Assembly (NCBI RefSeq): GCF_015751785.1
Contig: NZ_JADOTY010000001.1
Coordinates: 248,001-312,000, forward strand
Direction: 5' to 3'
Length of the DNA: 64,000 nucleotides
Source: Micromonospora vinacea
GTDB lineage: Bacteria; Actinomycetota; Actinomycetes; Mycobacteriales; Micromonosporaceae
Shown: positions 63,749 to 64,000 of the stretch, piece after piece
Layout of the letters: each line of letters begins with the position of its first letter
Position numbering within the stretch: position 1 is the first letter of the stretch
Made by a program: the position numbers and the translations under genes
The notes under the pieces: model-generated
What the model saw: the letters and a program-made list of their open reading frames with translations, nothing else
What the model was told of the DNA's origin: nothing
Database searches by the model: none

Positions 63749-64000
63749 ATGGCCATCGCCGAGATCAACCGCACCGACCAGGACATCCAGTCCGCCGTGC
63801 TCGACGAGCTGACCTGGGAACCACGGGTGCAGCCGCACGAGATCGGCGTGACCGTCGCCGAGGGCGTCGTCACCCTGACCGGCCGGGTGGACAGCTACGC
63901 CAAGAAGTGGGCCGCCGAACGGGCCACCCACCGGGTCGCGTCGGTCCGGGCCGTCGCCAACGACGTGGCCGTACAGCTCACCAACGACACCGAGCGCGCC
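63749..64000 (+). CDS. BON domain protein (partial)
   Basis: The visible 84 residues form one BON domain (DIQSAVLDELTWEPRV, then IGVTVAEGVVTLTGRVDSYA). BON domains bind phospholipid membranes, and such proteins are stress-related in OsmY-type families. GGAGGAGGGACAG precedes the ATG. The frame is still open at the right edge, so the length and any second domain are unknown. Confidence 0.87.
   Translation, partial: MAIAEINRTDQDIQSAVLDELTWEPRVQPHEIGVTVAEGVVTLTGRVDSYAKKWAAERATHRVASVRAVANDVAVQLTNDTERA

Overview
The window is high-GC actinobacterial chromosome. It has frequent GTG starts, many leaderless genes with a TANNNT-type -10 box 6-7 bases before the start codon, and GTGA/ATGA stop-start overlaps. 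It also carries the fasR-fabD-fabH-acpP-fabF order and an AhpE/DUF3052/E1/tRNA-Val neighbourhood resembling the mycobacterial aceE-ahpE region. Gene content and style fit Micromonosporaceae, most likely Micromonospora. This is inferred from gene content, not from a marker gene.

Layout. 0-8 kb: a DUF1800/DUF1501 Tat-type export pair (cut at the left edge), a DUF3040 protein, and a SWIM zinc-finger plus SNF2 helicase pair. 8-14 kb: single metabolic genes (PfkB kinase, DinB/DUF664, polysaccharide pyruvyl transferase-like, GNAT, GT4 glycosyltransferase, HAD phosphatase, SDR). 14.9-20.7 kb: two ECF sigma genes, each overlapping by 4 bases a gene for an anchored extracytoplasmic protein. They flank an NTF2-like/heavy-metal-chaperone pair that is divergent from a TetR regulator. 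21-31 kb: tRNA-Val, AhpE peroxiredoxin, DUF3052, a fused alpha-beta 2-oxoacid dehydrogenase E1 under a MarR gene, a MITE-like element, PhoD phosphatase, YjbQ, and AceE. 31-38 kb: SRPBCC protein, GH1 beta-glucosidase with an MFS transporter, GltX, CopC. 38.6-45.4 kb: a NarL-type two-component system and the complete FAS II core operon behind its PucR-type regulator. 45-54 kb: lipoprotein, GH3 hexosaminidase, DUF3145, carbonic anhydrase, alpha/beta hydrolase, HelR-like RNA polymerase recycling ATPase, and a CDF metal exporter behind an operator-bearing promoter. 54.6-64 kb: a c-di-AMP riboswitch before a cell-wall peptidase-like protein, PfkB-SurE, a STAS protein, small membrane proteins, a secreted GH74 xyloglucanase with a CebR-type operator, and a BON-domain protein cut by the right edge.

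No prophage, CRISPR array or transposase was seen. The unusual material is mostly intergenic. There are five 60-90 bp imperfect palindromes in at least two sequence subfamilies, all placed at divergent or convergent gene junctions and never inside an operon. There is also a 165 bp element with 17 bp terminal inverted repeats (probable MITE), a stop-codon-spanning tandem repeat running into a 34 bp perfect palindrome, and a recent-looking 18 bp tandem expansion inside the E1 gene. Several operators can be read directly (CebR-like, FasR-like, ArsR/SmtB-like, TetR-like). I found no convincing wholly new multi-gene system. The best candidates for new biology are the palindrome family, the SNF2-SWIM pair and the sigma/anchored-protein modules.
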